This document shows, piece after piece, positions 53,236 through 63,202 of a stretch of 64,000 bases of DNA (positions within the stretch are counted from its first letter, which is position 1; every line of letters begins with the position of its first letter). Location: NCBI RefSeq assembly GCF_012932565.1, contig NZ_JABBYJ010000001.1:1798001-1862000 (forward strand), given 5' to 3'. This stretch comes from Sneathiella limimaris. Its GTDB lineage: Bacteria > Pseudomonadota > Alphaproteobacteria > Sneathiellales > Sneathiellaceae. Below the pieces are notes generated by a model, which was given only the letters and a program-made list of their open reading frames with translations, did not search any database and was not told the DNA's origin. The translations under genes were made by a program, and so were the position numbers.

Positions 53236-55551
53236 ATGAAATCAGATTCATCTGAAAAAGCACTGGATTATCACAGGTATCCGAAGCCAGGAAAGCTGAC
53301 CATAACCCCAACTAAACCGATGGAAACGCAATCGGACCTCTCGTTGGCCTACTCACCGGGAGTGGCCCATCCCTGTATGGCCATTAGTGAAGATCCTAAC
53401 GAAGCAGCAAATCTAACCGCTAGAGGAAATCTTGTAGGTGTCGTTACAAATGGGACTGCTGTGCTGGGGCTTGGAGCGATCGGTCCCTTGGCATCGAAAC
53501 CAGTTATGGAAGGGAAAGCCGTTCTATTTAAAAAGTTTGCCGGAATTGATGTTTTTGACATTGAACTGAATGAGAGGGATCCGGAGCGCTTAGTTGATAT
53601 CATTTCCGCTATGGAGCCGACTTTTGGCGGTATCAATCTTGAAGATATCAAAGCGCCGGAATGTTTTATAGTTGAAAAGAAATGTCGGGAGAGGATGAAC
53701 ATCCCGGTTTTCCATGATGATCAGCATGGAACTGCCATTTGTGTGGCTGCTGCGGTTTATAATGCGTTACGTGTTGTCGGCAAAGATATCGGACAGGTTC
53801 GTCTGGCCGCCTGTGGCGCCGGTGCTGCCGCTCTCGCTTGTCTAAGGTTGTTGGTAAGTCTTGGGCTGCCCAAAGAAAATATTATCGTCAGTGATATTCA
53901 TGGGGTTGTTTATAAGGGCCGAGAAATTGAGATGGACCCCTATAAATCTGACTTTGCGGTTGAGACAAATAAACGGGTTTTGGCCGAAGCTGTCGAAGGG
54001 GCGGATATCTTTCTTGGATGCTCTGGTCCCGGTGCCTTGACCAAAGAAATGGTGGCGACCATGGCAGAGCGTCCCATCATCATGGCTTTGGCAAATCCGA
54101 CGCCGGAGATCCTGCCAGAAGAGGCAAAAGAAGTTCGTCCTGATGCCATAATTGCGACCGGGCGCTCTGACTATCCTAATCAGGTGAATAATGTCCTTTG
54201 TTTTCCTTACCTATTTCGGGGAGCGCTGGATGTCGGCGCGACCGAAATCAATGAGGAAATGAAACTAGCTGCGGTAAAAGCGATTGCCGATCTTGCGAAG
54301 GCTGAGCAGTCTGACATTGTTGCCAAGGCCTATGGCGGTGCTCAGCAGAGTTTTGGGCCAGAATATTTAATCCCGACCCCGTTCGATCCCCGGCTTTATG
54401 TGGAAGTTTCCTTTGCTGTCGCTAAAGCTGCGATGGAGAGTGGTGTTGCTAGTCGGCCGCTCGATGATCTCAAACATTATTATGAGCACCTCTCCAATTT
54501 CATCTACAGAACAAAATTTGTTATGCGCCCTCTGTTCGATCAGGCAAAAGCTGAATTGATGCGCGTCGCCTATGCTGAGGGTGAGGATGAACGAGTGCTT
54601 TCTGCAGTCCAAACTGTCGTGGATGAGGGGTTAGCCCGTCCGATCTTAGTAGGTCGACGTAAAGTCGTTGAGTTCCGTATCGAAAAAGCGGGGTTGCGGC
54701 TAAAAGAGGGTGAGCATTACGAGATTGTTGATCCCGAAGATGATCCGAGGTACAGAGAATACTGGACATCCTATCATGCCATTCGGGAGCGTGATGGTGT
54801 GGATCCAGATACAGCCCGAGCGCACATTAGAACTAACACAACAGTAATTGGTGCGATGATGGTGCATTTGGGGCATGCGGATGCACTTGTTTGTGGTACA
54901 TATGGGAAATATTCCAAGCATTTCAGACGAGTACATGGAATTATCCCGCTCCGCGAAGGTGTACGGCATGCATCTGCATTGCATTTGGTGATATTGCAGG
55001 GGCGTCCACTTTTCTTCTCGGATACCCAGGTGCGTGAAGAGCATACGGTTGAAGAACTGGCTGAAATGGCGATTCTTGCCGCTGATGAAGTTAATCGCTT
55101 CGGTATTGAGCCCAAAGTAGCTTTGGTTTCCCATTCAAATTTTGGATCCTCTGACATCGCTTCTGCTCAAAAGGCAAAGGAAGCTTTGAGGCTAATACGA
55201 GAAATCGCGCCCGATCTAGAAATTGAGGGGGAAATGAAGGCCGATACGGCATTAGATCCGCAAATCCGAGAGGCCCTTTTCCCGAATTCCAAAATGAAAG
55301 GGGCTGCGAATTTGCTGATTATGCCTGATCTGGATTCTGCTAATATCGGTTATAATATTGCGAAATCAGTCGGAAATGGCATTGCAGTAGGTCCAATTTT
55401 GATCGGAATGTCGAAGTCCGTTCACATTACCGTTCCATCTGTTACGGTAAGGGGGCTGGTGAATATCACAGCGATTGCGGCCGTAGATGCCCAGTTTCAT
55501 AAATCAGGGAAGATGATGACAGGTCCTGTTTCCCGAAAGCGAGCCGAATAG
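53236..55551 (+). CDS. maeB: NADP-dependent malic enzyme with phosphotransacetylase-like domain
   Basis: Converts malate to pyruvate and CO2; 771 residues. The malic enzyme part (about 1-420) includes [56 protein letters not shown] and the NAD(P)-binding [16 protein letters not shown]. The rest (about 430-771) resembles phosphate acetyltransferase ([37 protein letters not shown]), thought to be regulatory and not catalytic in this family. AAAGGA seven bases upstream of ATG sets the start. mgtE follows 12 bases later, probably in the same transcript. Confidence 0.95.
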   Translation: MKSDSSEKALDYHRYPKPGKLTITPTKPMETQSDLSLAYSPGVAHPCMAISEDPNEAANLTARGNLVGVVTNGTAVLGLGAIGPLASKPVMEGKAVLFKKFAGIDVFDIELNERDPERLVDIISAMEPTFGGINLEDIKAPECFIVEKKCRERMNIPVFHDDQHGTAICVAAAVYNALRVVGKDIGQVRLAACGAGAAALACLRLLVSLGLPKENIIVSDIHGVVYKGREIEMDPYKSDFAVETNKRVLAEAVEGADIFLGCSGPGALTKEMVATMAERPIIMALANPTPEILPEEAKEVRPDAIIATGRSDYPNQVNNVLCFPYLFRGALDVGATEINEEMKLAAVKAIADLAKAEQSDIVAKAYGGAQQSFGPEYLIPTPFDPRLYVEVSFAVAKAAMESGVASRPLDDLKHYYEHLSNFIYRTKFVMRPLFDQAKAELMRVAYAEGEDERVLSAVQTVVDEGLARPILVGRRKVVEFRIEKAGLRLKEGEHYEIVDPEDDPRYREYWTSYHAIRERDGVDPDTARAHIRTNTTVIGAMMVHLGHADALVCGTYGKYSKHFRRVHGIIPLREGVRHASALHLVILQGRPLFFSDTQVREEHTVEELAEMAILAADEVNRFGIEPKVALVSHSNFGSSDIASAQKAKEALRLIREIAPDLEIEGEMKADTALDPQIREALFPNSKMKGAANLLIMPDLDSANIGYNIAKSVGNGIAVGPILIGMSKSVHITVPSVTVRGLVNITAIAAVDAQFHKSGKMMTGPVSRKRAE

Positions 55552-55563
55552 TTTAGAAAAGTT

Positions 55564-56973
55564 ATGGTAGAGACTCAGGAAAAAGAAGAACTGAAAGAGG
55601 AAGTTGCTGTCGAGCGGGAAGACGAGACAGTTACCTATGGCCTTGTGGATGAAACAGTTCAACTTGTTCGTGAGTTTATCGATCAGGAAGATGTTGAAGC
55701 TGTTCGGGATCAGATCACAGGACTTCACTCTGCCGATATCGCCGACCTCATTGAATATCTGAAGCCAAAGCATCGAACGCAACTAATTGAATTTGCAGAT
55801 GATTTAATTGATGCGGATGTGTACACGGATCTGGACGAGCAGGTTCGTGAAGAGCTCGTGGAGGATATGAATGCCTCCGAAATCGCAGAAATTGTCAATG
55901 ATTTGGAAGTTGATGATGCGATTGAGGTCTTGCAGGACCTCGAGGAAGAAGATCAGCAAGAGGTTCTGAAGGGGCTGGCCGCCGAGGACCGGTTGGTCAT
56001 TGAAGAAGGTCTTGGCTATGGAGAGGATACTGCCGGCCGGCTGATGCAGCGTGGCTTTATTGCGGTACCTGAATATTGGGATATTGGTCAGACTATCGAT
56101 TATATGCGGGATACCGACGATCTTCCGACAGATTTTTATGAAGTTTATGTGGTGGATCCGCGGCATCATCCGATTGGGACCATTCCCCTTGATCATGCCA
56201 TGCGCAGTCGTCGTCATGTCGCTGTTACTGATATTATGCGAAGAGAGCAGACCTTAATTCCGGTCGATATGGATCAGGAAGAGGTTGCCTATCTCTTTAA
56301 GCAGTACCGTTTGTCTTCTGCAGCTGTTGTCAATGATAACGGCGCTTTGATTGGTATGATCACGGTTGACGATGTTATGGATGTTATCAGTGAAGAAGCT
56401 GAAGAAGATATCCTGCGTCTGGGTGGTGTGGGTGAAGATGACCTTTTTGGCTCTATCCTCGATACCACGCGAACTCGGTTTACATGGCTGCTTGTCAACC
56501 TGTTCACAGCAATTTTGGCCTCTGTCGTCATTAGTTTCTTTGATGCGACCCTTGAGCGGGTGATCGCGTTGGCCGTTCTGATGCCGATCGTTGCAAGTAT
56601 GGGCGGAAATGCCGGAACCCAAACATTGACTGTGGCGGTGAGGGCAATTGCAACCAAGGAGCTAACAGTCAGTAACATGCATCGGATTTTAGGCAAGGAG
56701 GCATTAGTCGCGTTTTTGAACGGCTGTGTTTTCGCCGTTCTTATCGGCCTGACTTCCTGGTTCTGGTTCTCTGACTATACCATTGGGTGGGTCATTGCTG
56801 TTGCCATGGTTGTAAATATGCTGGTTGCAGGTATCTCTGGTATGGCGATCCCAATAACTCTGGACCGCTATAATATTGACCCTGCTGTAGCCTCTAGCGT
56901 ATTCGTGACAACAATAACGGACGTGATTGGCTTTGTGGCCTTCCTTGGGATTGCAAGCTTGGTTCTTATTTAG
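55564..56973 (+). CDS. mgtE: Magnesium transporter MgtE
   Basis: Mg2+ channel of the inner membrane; 469 residues. A Glu-rich N-terminal superhelical domain (about 30-150) is followed by a CBS pair (about 155-275: AGRLMQRGFIAVPEYWDIGQTI... and VTDIMRREQTLIPVDMDQEEVAYLFKQYRLSSAAVVNDNGALIGMITVDDV) and a five-helix membrane domain with the selectivity motif PIVASMGGNAGTQTLTVAVRAIA. Cytosolic Mg2+ binding to the N and CBS domains closes the channel. There is no M-box riboswitch: only 12 bases separate it from maeB. Stop codon one base from that of the convergent LysR gene. Confidence 0.95.
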   Translation: MVETQEKEELKEEVAVEREDETVTYGLVDETVQLVREFIDQEDVEAVRDQITGLHSADIADLIEYLKPKHRTQLIEFADDLIDADVYTDLDEQVREELVEDMNASEIAEIVNDLEVDDAIEVLQDLEEEDQQEVLKGLAAEDRLVIEEGLGYGEDTAGRLMQRGFIAVPEYWDIGQTIDYMRDTDDLPTDFYEVYVVDPRHHPIGTIPLDHAMRSRRHVAVTDIMRREQTLIPVDMDQEEVAYLFKQYRLSSAAVVNDNGALIGMITVDDVMDVISEEAEEDILRLGGVGEDDLFGSILDTTRTRFTWLLVNLFTAILASVVISFFDATLERVIALAVLMPIVASMGGNAGTQTLTVAVRAIATKELTVSNMHRILGKEALVAFLNGCVFAVLIGLTSWFWFSDYTIGWVIAVAMVVNMLVAGISGMAIPITLDRYNIDPAVASSVFVTTITDVIGFVAFLGIASLVLI

Positions 56974-56974
56974 T

Positions 56975-57874
56975 TTATCTCGCCCATTCCAGATGTTGCG
57001 GCTCGCTAGGGCGTGAAATCCATTGGTGGCTGGTGGCAAACAGCCGGAATGATCTGTTGATCTCAGAGTCGTTTTCAGCGTTCCAAGTTAGGCCAAACTG
57101 TTTTGAAATACTTAATCCCTCAACTTGAATAAAGCTGATGTCATTAGATGCGAAGTTGTCCAGCATCATACAAAATCCCAAGCCCGCTTCGACAAGCGAA
57201 ATTGCTTTTTGGTCTTCATCCGTTCTGAGAACGATGTGGGGTCTAACACCAGCCCGAGCGAATGTTCTTGTGACTTCTGTTTCTGTAATACAGTGACTGC
57301 GATGAACAAAATCCTGCCTATCCAGTTGCTTTAAGCTGACACTGTTTTTCCCTGAAAGTGGGTGTGATTTTGAAACAGCAAGCATGCATTTTGACGTGAA
57401 CAAACGTTGATAATCGAGAAGCCCAGACGTTTCTGGTGGAATGGTAATTGCAACGTCGATCCTCCCTTCGTTCAGGAGATTTTCGAGCTGTTCTGTATTT
57501 CCCTCCTTCAAGGCAAGTTGAACTGTTGGGTGGGTTTTTCGAAAATCGGCTAGCAGACTACTGACATGGCTTATGGGTAGGACTCTGTGAATTCCGATTT
57601 GCAAACGCCTTGATTGAGGGCGGCCAACGGCTTCTTGTTTGGCTGCATTGCATTCATAAATGATGGATCTAGCTCGTGGTAGGAACCGATTGCCTGCTTC
57701 TGTCAGAGCAATGTCTCGTTTGCTGCGGTGAAATAAATCAACGCCCAGTTCCGTCTCAAGCTTTTTGATGCCAGCTGACAGGGTAGGTTGGCTAACAAAT
57801 GCGCGCTCTGCAGCCCGAGAAAAGTTTCGGGTTTCAACAACGGCCAAAAAGTATCGCAGCTGGTATAAATCCAT
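56975..57874 (-). CDS. LysR-type transcriptional regulator
   Basis: Activator-type regulator, 299 residues from ATG 57874 (MDLYQLRYFLAVVETRNFSRAAERAFVSQPTLSAGIKKLETELG, the helix-turn-helix). The effector domain includes IGIHRVLPISHVSSLLADFRKTHPTVQL and AGLGFCMMLDN. An ATG 18 bases upstream in frame adds five residues only. Orientation, divergent from the thioesterase/acyl-CoA dehydrogenase operon across a 144-base gap, makes that operon its likely target; the inducer is not known. It converges on mgtE. Confidence 0.9.
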   Translation of the reverse strand: MDLYQLRYFLAVVETRNFSRAAERAFVSQPTLSAGIKKLETELGVDLFHRSKRDIALTEAGNRFLPRARSIIYECNAAKQEAVGRPQSRRLQIGIHRVLPISHVSSLLADFRKTHPTVQLALKEGNTEQLENLLNEGRIDVAITIPPETSGLLDYQRLFTSKCMLAVSKSHPLSGKNSVSLKQLDRQDFVHRSHCITETEVTRTFARAGVRPHIVLRTDEDQKAISLVEAGLGFCMMLDNFASNDISFIQVEGLSISKQFGLTWNAENDSEINRSFRLFATSHQWISRPSEPQHLEWAR

Positions 57875-57938
57875 AATAATAGAAAATATCAATAATTCTG
57901 ATTGAAATAAATGATTTTATCTATGTGAAGATATTTTT

Positions 57939-57944
57939 TATACT
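57939..57944 (+). promoter_or_regulatory. -10 element candidate of the acyl-CoA catabolic operon
   Basis: TATACT (57939-57944) is a good -10; 17 bases upstream is only TTTATC, a poor -35, as usual for promoters that need a LysR-type activator. An AT-rich inverted repeat ATAAA-TGAT-TTTAT (57907-57920) overlaps the -35 position and could be part of the regulator site. Confidence 0.35.
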
Positions 57945-57980
57945 CCTATGAGAATTGGGGAAATCAAAAGAATTGTGTGA

Positions 57981-58004
57981 AAAGTCCGGCAAAGACCGGT
58001 CTTT
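57981..58004 (+). other. Leader hairpin before the first thioesterase gene
   Basis: AAAGTCCGG (57981-57989) pairs with CCGGTCTTT (57996-58004), eight pairs with one T-T mismatch, loop CAAAGA. It lies between the candidate -10 and the start codon, 14 bases before the ATG, where it could affect translation start. Confidence 0.45.
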
Positions 58005-58018
58005 CGAAAATGAGCTAA

Positions 58019-58489
58019 ATGCCTGACTTCGAAGCCATAAATCCGAATTATCAAGCTGTTGTGTGCGATAGTTTTGAGCGCCAGCCATTTATGGCATTGG
58101 TGGGGGCTGAGATGAGTGCTTTAAAGCCAGGCTATTGTGAGCTCGTCACCACAAAGCGTCATGACCTCACGCAACAACACGGGTTCTTTCATGGCGGGCT
58201 TGTCGTCTCTCTCGCTGACAGTGCAGCCGGATATGCAGCTTATTCTCTTTTTCCAGAAAATAGTACTGTTCTGACGGTTGACCTAAAGACTAACTTTCTA
58301 AATCCATCTGATGGGGACGTGTTAAGGGCCGCGGCAACTGTAATTGGTTTCTCGGACGCCCTATATCATCTCAAGGCGGATGTGTATTCTGAAAAAGACG
58401 ACAAGAATACCCTATGCTTGACCGGGGTGTTTACGATGATGTGTCTGAAAGGTCGATCCGATAATCAGAACATTATGCGAAACGGGTAG
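58019..58489 (+). CDS. PaaI-family hotdog thioesterase (first of two)
   Basis: Predicted acyl-CoA thioesterase, 156 residues. The hotdog signature is HDLTQQHGFFHGGLVVSLADSAAGYAAYSLFPENSTVLTVDLKTNFLNPSDGDVLRA, with HGG and the Asp of LAD expected in the active site. The start ATG has no good ribosome-binding site (TGAGCTAA upstream), so expression may be low or leader-controlled. It heads the operon divergent from the LysR gene. The substrate might be an aromatic or branched acyl-CoA; this is not settled by sequence. Confidence 0.85.
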   Translation: MPDFEAINPNYQAVVCDSFERQPFMALVGAEMSALKPGYCELVTTKRHDLTQQHGFFHGGLVVSLADSAAGYAAYSLFPENSTVLTVDLKTNFLNPSDGDVLRAAATVIGFSDALYHLKADVYSEKDDKNTLCLTGVFTMMCLKGRSDNQNIMRNG

Positions 58490-58495
58490 GCGAAG

Positions 58496-58918
58496 ATGGA
58501 TAGAATTGATCAGGCCCTGTATCAGCGATTGCAACCCATCATCGATGCTCAGGTCTTTCTGAAGCATTTGGGTGTTCAGATTGTTGAGCTGCAGCCTGGC
58601 CGTTGTGAGATTTCTCTGGATTATGATCAGCGCTGGTCGCAGCAGGATGGTTTTTTCCACGGCGGAATTGTCGGAACATTGGCGGACAACTCAGCCGGAA
58701 TGGCAGGAGCCTCAACCATGCCAGAGGGTCGAAACTGTCTCACTGCTGAATATAAACTCAATTTTATTGCGCCGGCAAAAGGGGAAACACTGATTGCCCG
58801 GGCAAATGTTATTAAAGCTGGCCGGACATTAACGGTCGCAGAATCCAATATTTTTATCAAAAGTGGATCAGAGGAACGTCAGGTGGCAACTGCACTGGCA
58901 ACCTTGATTTCCGTTTAA
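58496..58918 (+). CDS. PaaI-family hotdog thioesterase (second of two)
   Basis: Paralogue of the preceding gene, 140 residues, with [51 protein letters not shown]. The two share the FFHGG core and length but differ elsewhere, so they are an old duplication, possibly with different substrates or forming a mixed oligomer. It starts six bases after the first one stops. GGCGAAG upstream is a weak ribosome-binding site. The isovaleryl-CoA dehydrogenase gene follows after 22 bases with AGGAAGAGGAAG. Confidence 0.85.
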   Translation: MDRIDQALYQRLQPIIDAQVFLKHLGVQIVELQPGRCEISLDYDQRWSQQDGFFHGGIVGTLADNSAGMAGASTMPEGRNCLTAEYKLNFIAPAKGETLIARANVIKAGRTLTVAESNIFIKSGSEERQVATALATLISV

Positions 58919-58940
58919 AAGACAAGGAAGAGGAAGTTCA

Positions 58941-60113
58941 ATGTCTATAGCTCATTATCCCAGTTTGAATTTCGATCTTGGTGAAACCGCAGATATGCTG
59001 CGAGACACAATCAAAAGTTTTGCGGCAGATGAGATTGCCCCGAGAGCTGCTGAAATTGATCGAAAAAATGAATTTCCAATGGACCTGTGGCAGAAGATGG
59101 GTGATCTGGGCCTGCTCGGGATTACCGTTGAGGAAGAATATGGCGGGGCTGGCCTTGGGTATTTGGAACATTGCATTGCTGTGGAGGAAATCAGCCGGGC
59201 GTCAGCATCTGTTGGATTGTCTTACGGCGCGCACTCCAACCTCTGTGTGAACCAGATCCGTCGGAACGGGACAGAGGACCAGAAACAAAAATACTTGCCG
59301 AAACTGATTTCAGGTGAACATGTCGGCTCTCTTGCCATGAGTGAACCAGGTGCGGGTTCTGACGTTGTTTCCATGAAGCTGAAAGCCGAGAAAAAAGGTG
59401 ATCGATATATCCTGAATGGGAACAAGTTCTGGATTACCAATGGACCTGATGCAGATGTGTTGGTTGTCTATGCGAAGACTGAACCGGATGCAGGCCCACG
59501 CGGGATTACAGCCTTTATTATCGAGAAAGGTTTTAAAGGTTTCTCAACGGCTCAAAAGCTCGACAAGCTGGGGATGAGAGGCTCTAATACCTGCGAGTTG
59601 GTTTTTGAAGATTGCGAAGTGCCTGAAGAAAATATCCTTGGTCCATTGAACGAGGGTGTTAGGGTTCTTATGAGCGGTCTGGATTATGAGCGGGTTGTTC
59701 TTTCTGCAGGGCCACTCGGAATTATGGATGCCTGCATGGATGTTGTTATTCCTTACATCCATGAGCGGGAACAGTTTGGTCAGCCAATTGGTGAGTTCCA
59801 GCTGATGCAAGGTAAAATCGCCGATATGTATTCCACCATGAACGCATGTAAAGCCTATGTGTATACTGTTGCCAAGGCGTGCGATCGAGGTGAAACTGCT
59901 CGAAAAGATGCAGCGGGTGTTATCCTTTATGCTGCTGAAAAGGCTACCTGGATGGCTTTAGAGGCTATTCAGGCATTGGGTGGAAACGGTTACATCAATG
60001 AGTACCCAACAGGCCGTTTGCTCCGCGATGCGAAGCTCTATGAAATCGGTGCAGGTACAAGTGAAATTCGCCGTATGCTTATCGGCCGCGAACTCTTTAA
60101 CGAGACGGCATAA
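58941..60113 (+). CDS. Isovaleryl-CoA dehydrogenase
   Basis: FAD enzyme oxidising isovaleryl-CoA to 3-methylcrotonyl-CoA in leucine breakdown; 390 residues. The catalytic base is Glu250 in [20 protein letters not shown], the position typical of isovaleryl-CoA dehydrogenase and not of straight-chain enzymes. Other marks are [37 protein letters not shown] and [33 protein letters not shown]. The following enzymes of that pathway (methylcrotonyl-CoA carboxylase, liuB/liuD) are not in the window, so either they lie elsewhere or the enzyme serves another branched substrate. Confidence 0.9.
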   Translation: MSIAHYPSLNFDLGETADMLRDTIKSFAADEIAPRAAEIDRKNEFPMDLWQKMGDLGLLGITVEEEYGGAGLGYLEHCIAVEEISRASASVGLSYGAHSNLCVNQIRRNGTEDQKQKYLPKLISGEHVGSLAMSEPGAGSDVVSMKLKAEKKGDRYILNGNKFWITNGPDADVLVVYAKTEPDAGPRGITAFIIEKGFKGFSTAQKLDKLGMRGSNTCELVFEDCEVPEENILGPLNEGVRVLMSGLDYERVVLSAGPLGIMDACMDVVIPYIHEREQFGQPIGEFQLMQGKIADMYSTMNACKAYVYTVAKACDRGETARKDAAGVILYAAEKATWMALEAIQALGGNGYINEYPTGRLLRDAKLYEIGAGTSEIRRMLIGRELFNETA

Positions 60114-60160
60114 TTGCTGAAATTGGGCGCAGTTTTAAGAAGTAAAATGGAGATATTGAA

Positions 60161-61348
60161 ATGAGCGATGATCCAATCGTCATTGTTGGAATGGCCCGGA
60201 CCCCCATGGGCGGATTTCAGGGAGAGCTGGGAAACGTAAAAGCGACTGAACTGGGCGCGGTTGCAATTAAGGAAGCCATGGACCGTGCTGGATTGACCGG
60301 CGCGGACATTGATGAAGTTGTAATGGGGTGTGTGCTTCCCGCAGGTCTGGGGCAGGCACCAGCGCGGCAAGCGTCATTTGGTGCAGGTATTCCAGAAAAT
60401 GTAGGCTGTACTACTGTTAATAAGATGTGCGGTTCTGGAATGCGGGCTGCTATGTATGCTCATGATGCGATTGCGGCGGGTAGCTGTAACGTGATGGTTG
60501 CTGGTGGCTTCGAAAGCATGACGAATGCGCCATACCTGCTTCCGAAAGCTCGCGGTGGAATGCGCCTTGGGCATGGTGAAGTCAAGGATCACATGTTCCT
60601 TGATGGTCTTGAGGATGCCTATGAAGAAGGCCGGTTGATGGGCTCTTTCGCTGAAGAAACAGCGACACTTTATCAGTTCACGCGTGAACAGCAGGACGCT
60701 TACGCTATTGAATCCCTGAACCGGGCGAAAAAAGCAACAGAAGGTGGGAACTTCCGCGATGAAATTGCACCTGTCACGATCAAGACCCGAAAAGGCGAAC
60801 TTGTCATTAAGGATGATGAGCAGGCCATTAAAGGCGATCCAGACAAGATCCCAACCTTGCGCCCTGCTTTTGCAAAGGATGGGACAGTAACTGCAGCCAA
60901 TGCCTCCTCAATCTCTGACGGTGGCGCCGCGCTTGTTATGATGCGACAGTCTGAAGCTGATAAACGGGGTTTGAAGCCAATTGCTCGCTTCCTTGCACAC
61001 TCCACCCATGCGCGCAAGCCGGCAGAATTTACGATGGCGCCAATCGACGCTATCCGTAAAGTCATGGAAAAAGTTTCCTGGACGAAAGATGACGTTGATC
61101 TATTTGAAATCAATGAAGCTTTTGCCGTTGTCGCTATGGCGGCAATCAAGGATCTTGGGCTTGATCATGACAAAGTAAATGTTCATGGCGGCGCTTGTGC
61201 GCTGGGTCATCCTATTGGCGCATCCGGTGCTCGTATTGTTGTCACACTCCTGAACGCCTTAAAGCAGTACGGAAAGAAACGGGGTGTTGCTTCACTTTGT
61301 ATTGGCGGCGGTGAAGCCACAGCCATGGCGTTGGAATTGGTGGACTAA
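60161..61348 (+). CDS. Acetyl-CoA C-acetyltransferase (thiolase)
   Basis: Thiolase, 395 residues. The nucleophile is Cys90 in TVNKMCGSGMRAA, the active-site His350 is in GGACALGHPIGASGARI, and the second Cys380 in SLCIGGGEATAM. The length and motifs fit biosynthetic-type acetoacetyl-CoA thiolase as well as degradative 3-ketoacyl-CoA thiolase; context favours degradation. It lies 47 bases after the isovaleryl-CoA dehydrogenase and 28 before the second acyl-CoA dehydrogenase, in one operon. It could also serve as the PcaF thiolase that the pca cluster lacks, but similarity to PcaF is not obvious. Confidence 0.92.
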   Translation: MSDDPIVIVGMARTPMGGFQGELGNVKATELGAVAIKEAMDRAGLTGADIDEVVMGCVLPAGLGQAPARQASFGAGIPENVGCTTVNKMCGSGMRAAMYAHDAIAAGSCNVMVAGGFESMTNAPYLLPKARGGMRLGHGEVKDHMFLDGLEDAYEEGRLMGSFAEETATLYQFTREQQDAYAIESLNRAKKATEGGNFRDEIAPVTIKTRKGELVIKDDEQAIKGDPDKIPTLRPAFAKDGTVTAANASSISDGGAALVMMRQSEADKRGLKPIARFLAHSTHARKPAEFTMAPIDAIRKVMEKVSWTKDDVDLFEINEAFAVVAMAAIKDLGLDHDKVNVHGGACALGHPIGASGARIVVTLLNALKQYGKKRGVASLCIGGGEATAMALELVD

Positions 61349-61376
61349 AGATCGGGCCAGACGAGAGGATAGTCGA

Positions 61377-62510
61377 ATGTTGTTGACTGAAGAACAGAAA
61401 ATGGTGCGCGACATGGCAAGAGATTTTGCCACCAATCGTCTGGCACCTAACACCGTTGCCTGGGAAGCAGCTGCTGCCGTTCCCGAGGATGTTTTTGCTG
61501 AAATGGGCAGCCTTGGATTAATGGGAATGACGGTTCCTGAAGCCTACGGCGGAGCTGAAACTGATTTTATTTCCTATGCATTAGCCCTTATGGAAATTGC
61601 TGGAGGGGACGGGGCAATTTCGACTGTCATGAGTGTAAATAACTCTCCTTGTTGTGCGGCGATCTTGAAGGATGGAACAGAGGCGCAAAAGCAGAAGTAT
61701 CTGACACCTCTCGCAAAAGGGGAGATGATCGGCGCCTTTTGTTTAACTGAACCACACGCAGGGTCCGACGCGTCAGCGTTAAAGACCAAAGCCGTTCGTG
61801 ATGGGGATGACTATATCATTAATGGCACCAAGCAGTTTATTACCTCGGGGAAAATCGGTGGGGTTGCTCTTGTTTTTGCGGTGACCGACCCGACTGCGGG
61901 AAAGCGAGGAATTAGCTGTTTTATTGTGCCAACAAACACACCCGGTTATCGAATTGCATCTGTTGAAAATAAACTTGGGCAAAAAGCCTCTGATACTTGT
62001 CAGATTGCATTTGAAGATGTCCGGGTACCCGCTGAAAATATGTTGGGTGAAGAAGGAGCAGGCTACCGGATTGCATTGGCGAATTTAGAAACAGGCCGCA
62101 TTGGTATTGGGGCGCAAAGCGTGGGGATGGCAAGCGCCGCACTGAAGCATGCTGTTGATTATGCCAAGGAGCGTAACTCATTCGGATCCGCGATTATTGA
62201 TCATCAAGCCGTTGGTTTCCGCCTTGCCGATATGGCGACAAAAATTGAGGTGGCCCGGCAAATGGTATTGCACGCAGCAAGCTTAAAAGATGCGGGGGAG
62301 CCTTGTTTGACTGAAGCCAGCATGGCCAAGCTCTTTGCCTCTGAAATGGCGGAGGAGGTTTGCTCAGCGGCAATCCAGACTTTGGGTGGAAACGGCTATA
62401 TCGCAGATTACCCGGTTGAGAAGATCTATCGGGATGTCCGTGTGTGCCAGATTTATGAAGGCACTTCTGATATCCAAAAACTGGTAATCGCCAGAAGCCT
62501 TGCTGCATAA
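61377..62510 (+). CDS. Acyl-CoA dehydrogenase
   Basis: Second FAD acyl-CoA dehydrogenase of the operon; 377 residues from ATG 61377 (MLLTEEQKMVRDMARDFA), with GAGG at 61365 upstream. The open frame extends back into the thiolase but that part is not conserved. The catalytic base is Glu361 in RVCQIYEGTSDIQKLV, the short/medium-chain position, unlike the neighbouring dehydrogenase. CLTEPHAGSDASALKTKA and FITSGKIGGVALVFAVTD are family motifs. Substrate probably a short straight or 2-methyl-branched acyl-CoA. Confidence 0.9.
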   Translation: MLLTEEQKMVRDMARDFATNRLAPNTVAWEAAAAVPEDVFAEMGSLGLMGMTVPEAYGGAETDFISYALALMEIAGGDGAISTVMSVNNSPCCAAILKDGTEAQKQKYLTPLAKGEMIGAFCLTEPHAGSDASALKTKAVRDGDDYIINGTKQFITSGKIGGVALVFAVTDPTAGKRGISCFIVPTNTPGYRIASVENKLGQKASDTCQIAFEDVRVPAENMLGEEGAGYRIALANLETGRIGIGAQSVGMASAALKHAVDYAKERNSFGSAIIDHQAVGFRLADMATKIEVARQMVLHAASLKDAGEPCLTEASMAKLFASEMAEEVCSAAIQTLGGNGYIADYPVEKIYRDVRVCQIYEGTSDIQKLVIARSLAA

Positions 62511-62536
62511 ATAACAAGAAAATAGAGGAGGGAATT

Positions 62537-63148
62537 ATGAGCTTACCAATTGAGTTTTTTATCGAATTTTCATCGCCGTATGTTTATATCGCGGCAAATC
62601 AGATTGATGAGATAGCTGCAAAGCATGGCTCTGAAGTCATTTGGCGGCCGATGTCGCTTGGCCATGTCTGGAAAGCCATTGGTGCAGAGAATGTTGGACC
62701 AAGCTCAATCCCTCAGAAAATGAATTACATTAATATGGATAGCGGCCGTTCCGCGAAGCTGGCTGGTTTGCCAATGGCGAAACCAGCAGTATTTCCGATT
62801 GATGCTAAACTGGCTCGCTTGGCTTTTTATCGGATAAATCGTTCAAATCCGGAATTGGCGAAGGAATTTGCAAAAGGTGTTTGTCGACGGGTCTGGGCTG
62901 AAAGCAAAGAGGTAACAGCACCAGAGCATTTGATCGAGCTGGCAAAGTCCCTTGGAATTGACGAAAGCGAAATTACCGAAGCAGCAGAAGATGCGGATGC
63001 GAAGGCAGAGGTTATCGCTGCCACCACAGCTGCTGTTGAATGTGGTGCTTTTGGTGTGCCGTGGTTTAAGGTAGGTGATCAAGTTTTCTGGGGGGCAGAT
63101 CGGATCGCACATATTGACCAGTATTTGGCTTTTAAGGCTGCAAGCTAA
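62537..63148 (+). CDS. 2-hydroxychromene-2-carboxylate isomerase / DsbA-like kappa-GST family protein
   Basis: Thioredoxin-fold protein with a helical insertion; 203 residues. IEFFIEFSSPYVYIAANQIDEIAAKHG places a Ser where DsbA has its CXXC, as in the glutathione-using HCCA isomerases of naphthalene degradation and in kappa GSTs. AAVECGAFGVPWFKVGDQVFWGADRIAHIDQYL closes the fold. AGAGGAGGG precedes the ATG. No naphthalene genes are present, so isomerisation of another glutathione-bound or CoA-linked intermediate is possible. Last gene of the operon. Confidence 0.85.
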   Translation: MSLPIEFFIEFSSPYVYIAANQIDEIAAKHGSEVIWRPMSLGHVWKAIGAENVGPSSIPQKMNYINMDSGRSAKLAGLPMAKPAVFPIDAKLARLAFYRINRSNPELAKEFAKGVCRRVWAESKEVTAPEHLIELAKSLGIDESEITEAAEDADAKAEVIAATTAAVECGAFGVPWFKVGDQVFWGADRIAHIDQYLAFKAAS

Positions 63149-63159
63149 CCGCTAAAGCT

Positions 63160-63184
63160 GCTGGCCCGAATATTACGGGCCAGC
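63160..63184. terminator. Hairpin between convergent genes
   Basis: GCTGGCCCG (63160-63168) pairs perfectly with CGGGCCAGC (63176-63184) around AATATTA. Neither side has a strong T-run, but its place between the stops of two convergent genes makes it a likely terminator or 3' stabiliser for both. Confidence 0.65.
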
Positions 63185-63202
63185 GGAAATTATTGGTTAT
63201 TC

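Noticed and set aside
55552-55563. Possible magnesium riboswitch ahead of mgtE
   Set aside because: Only 12 bases separate maeB and mgtE; there is no room for an M-box.
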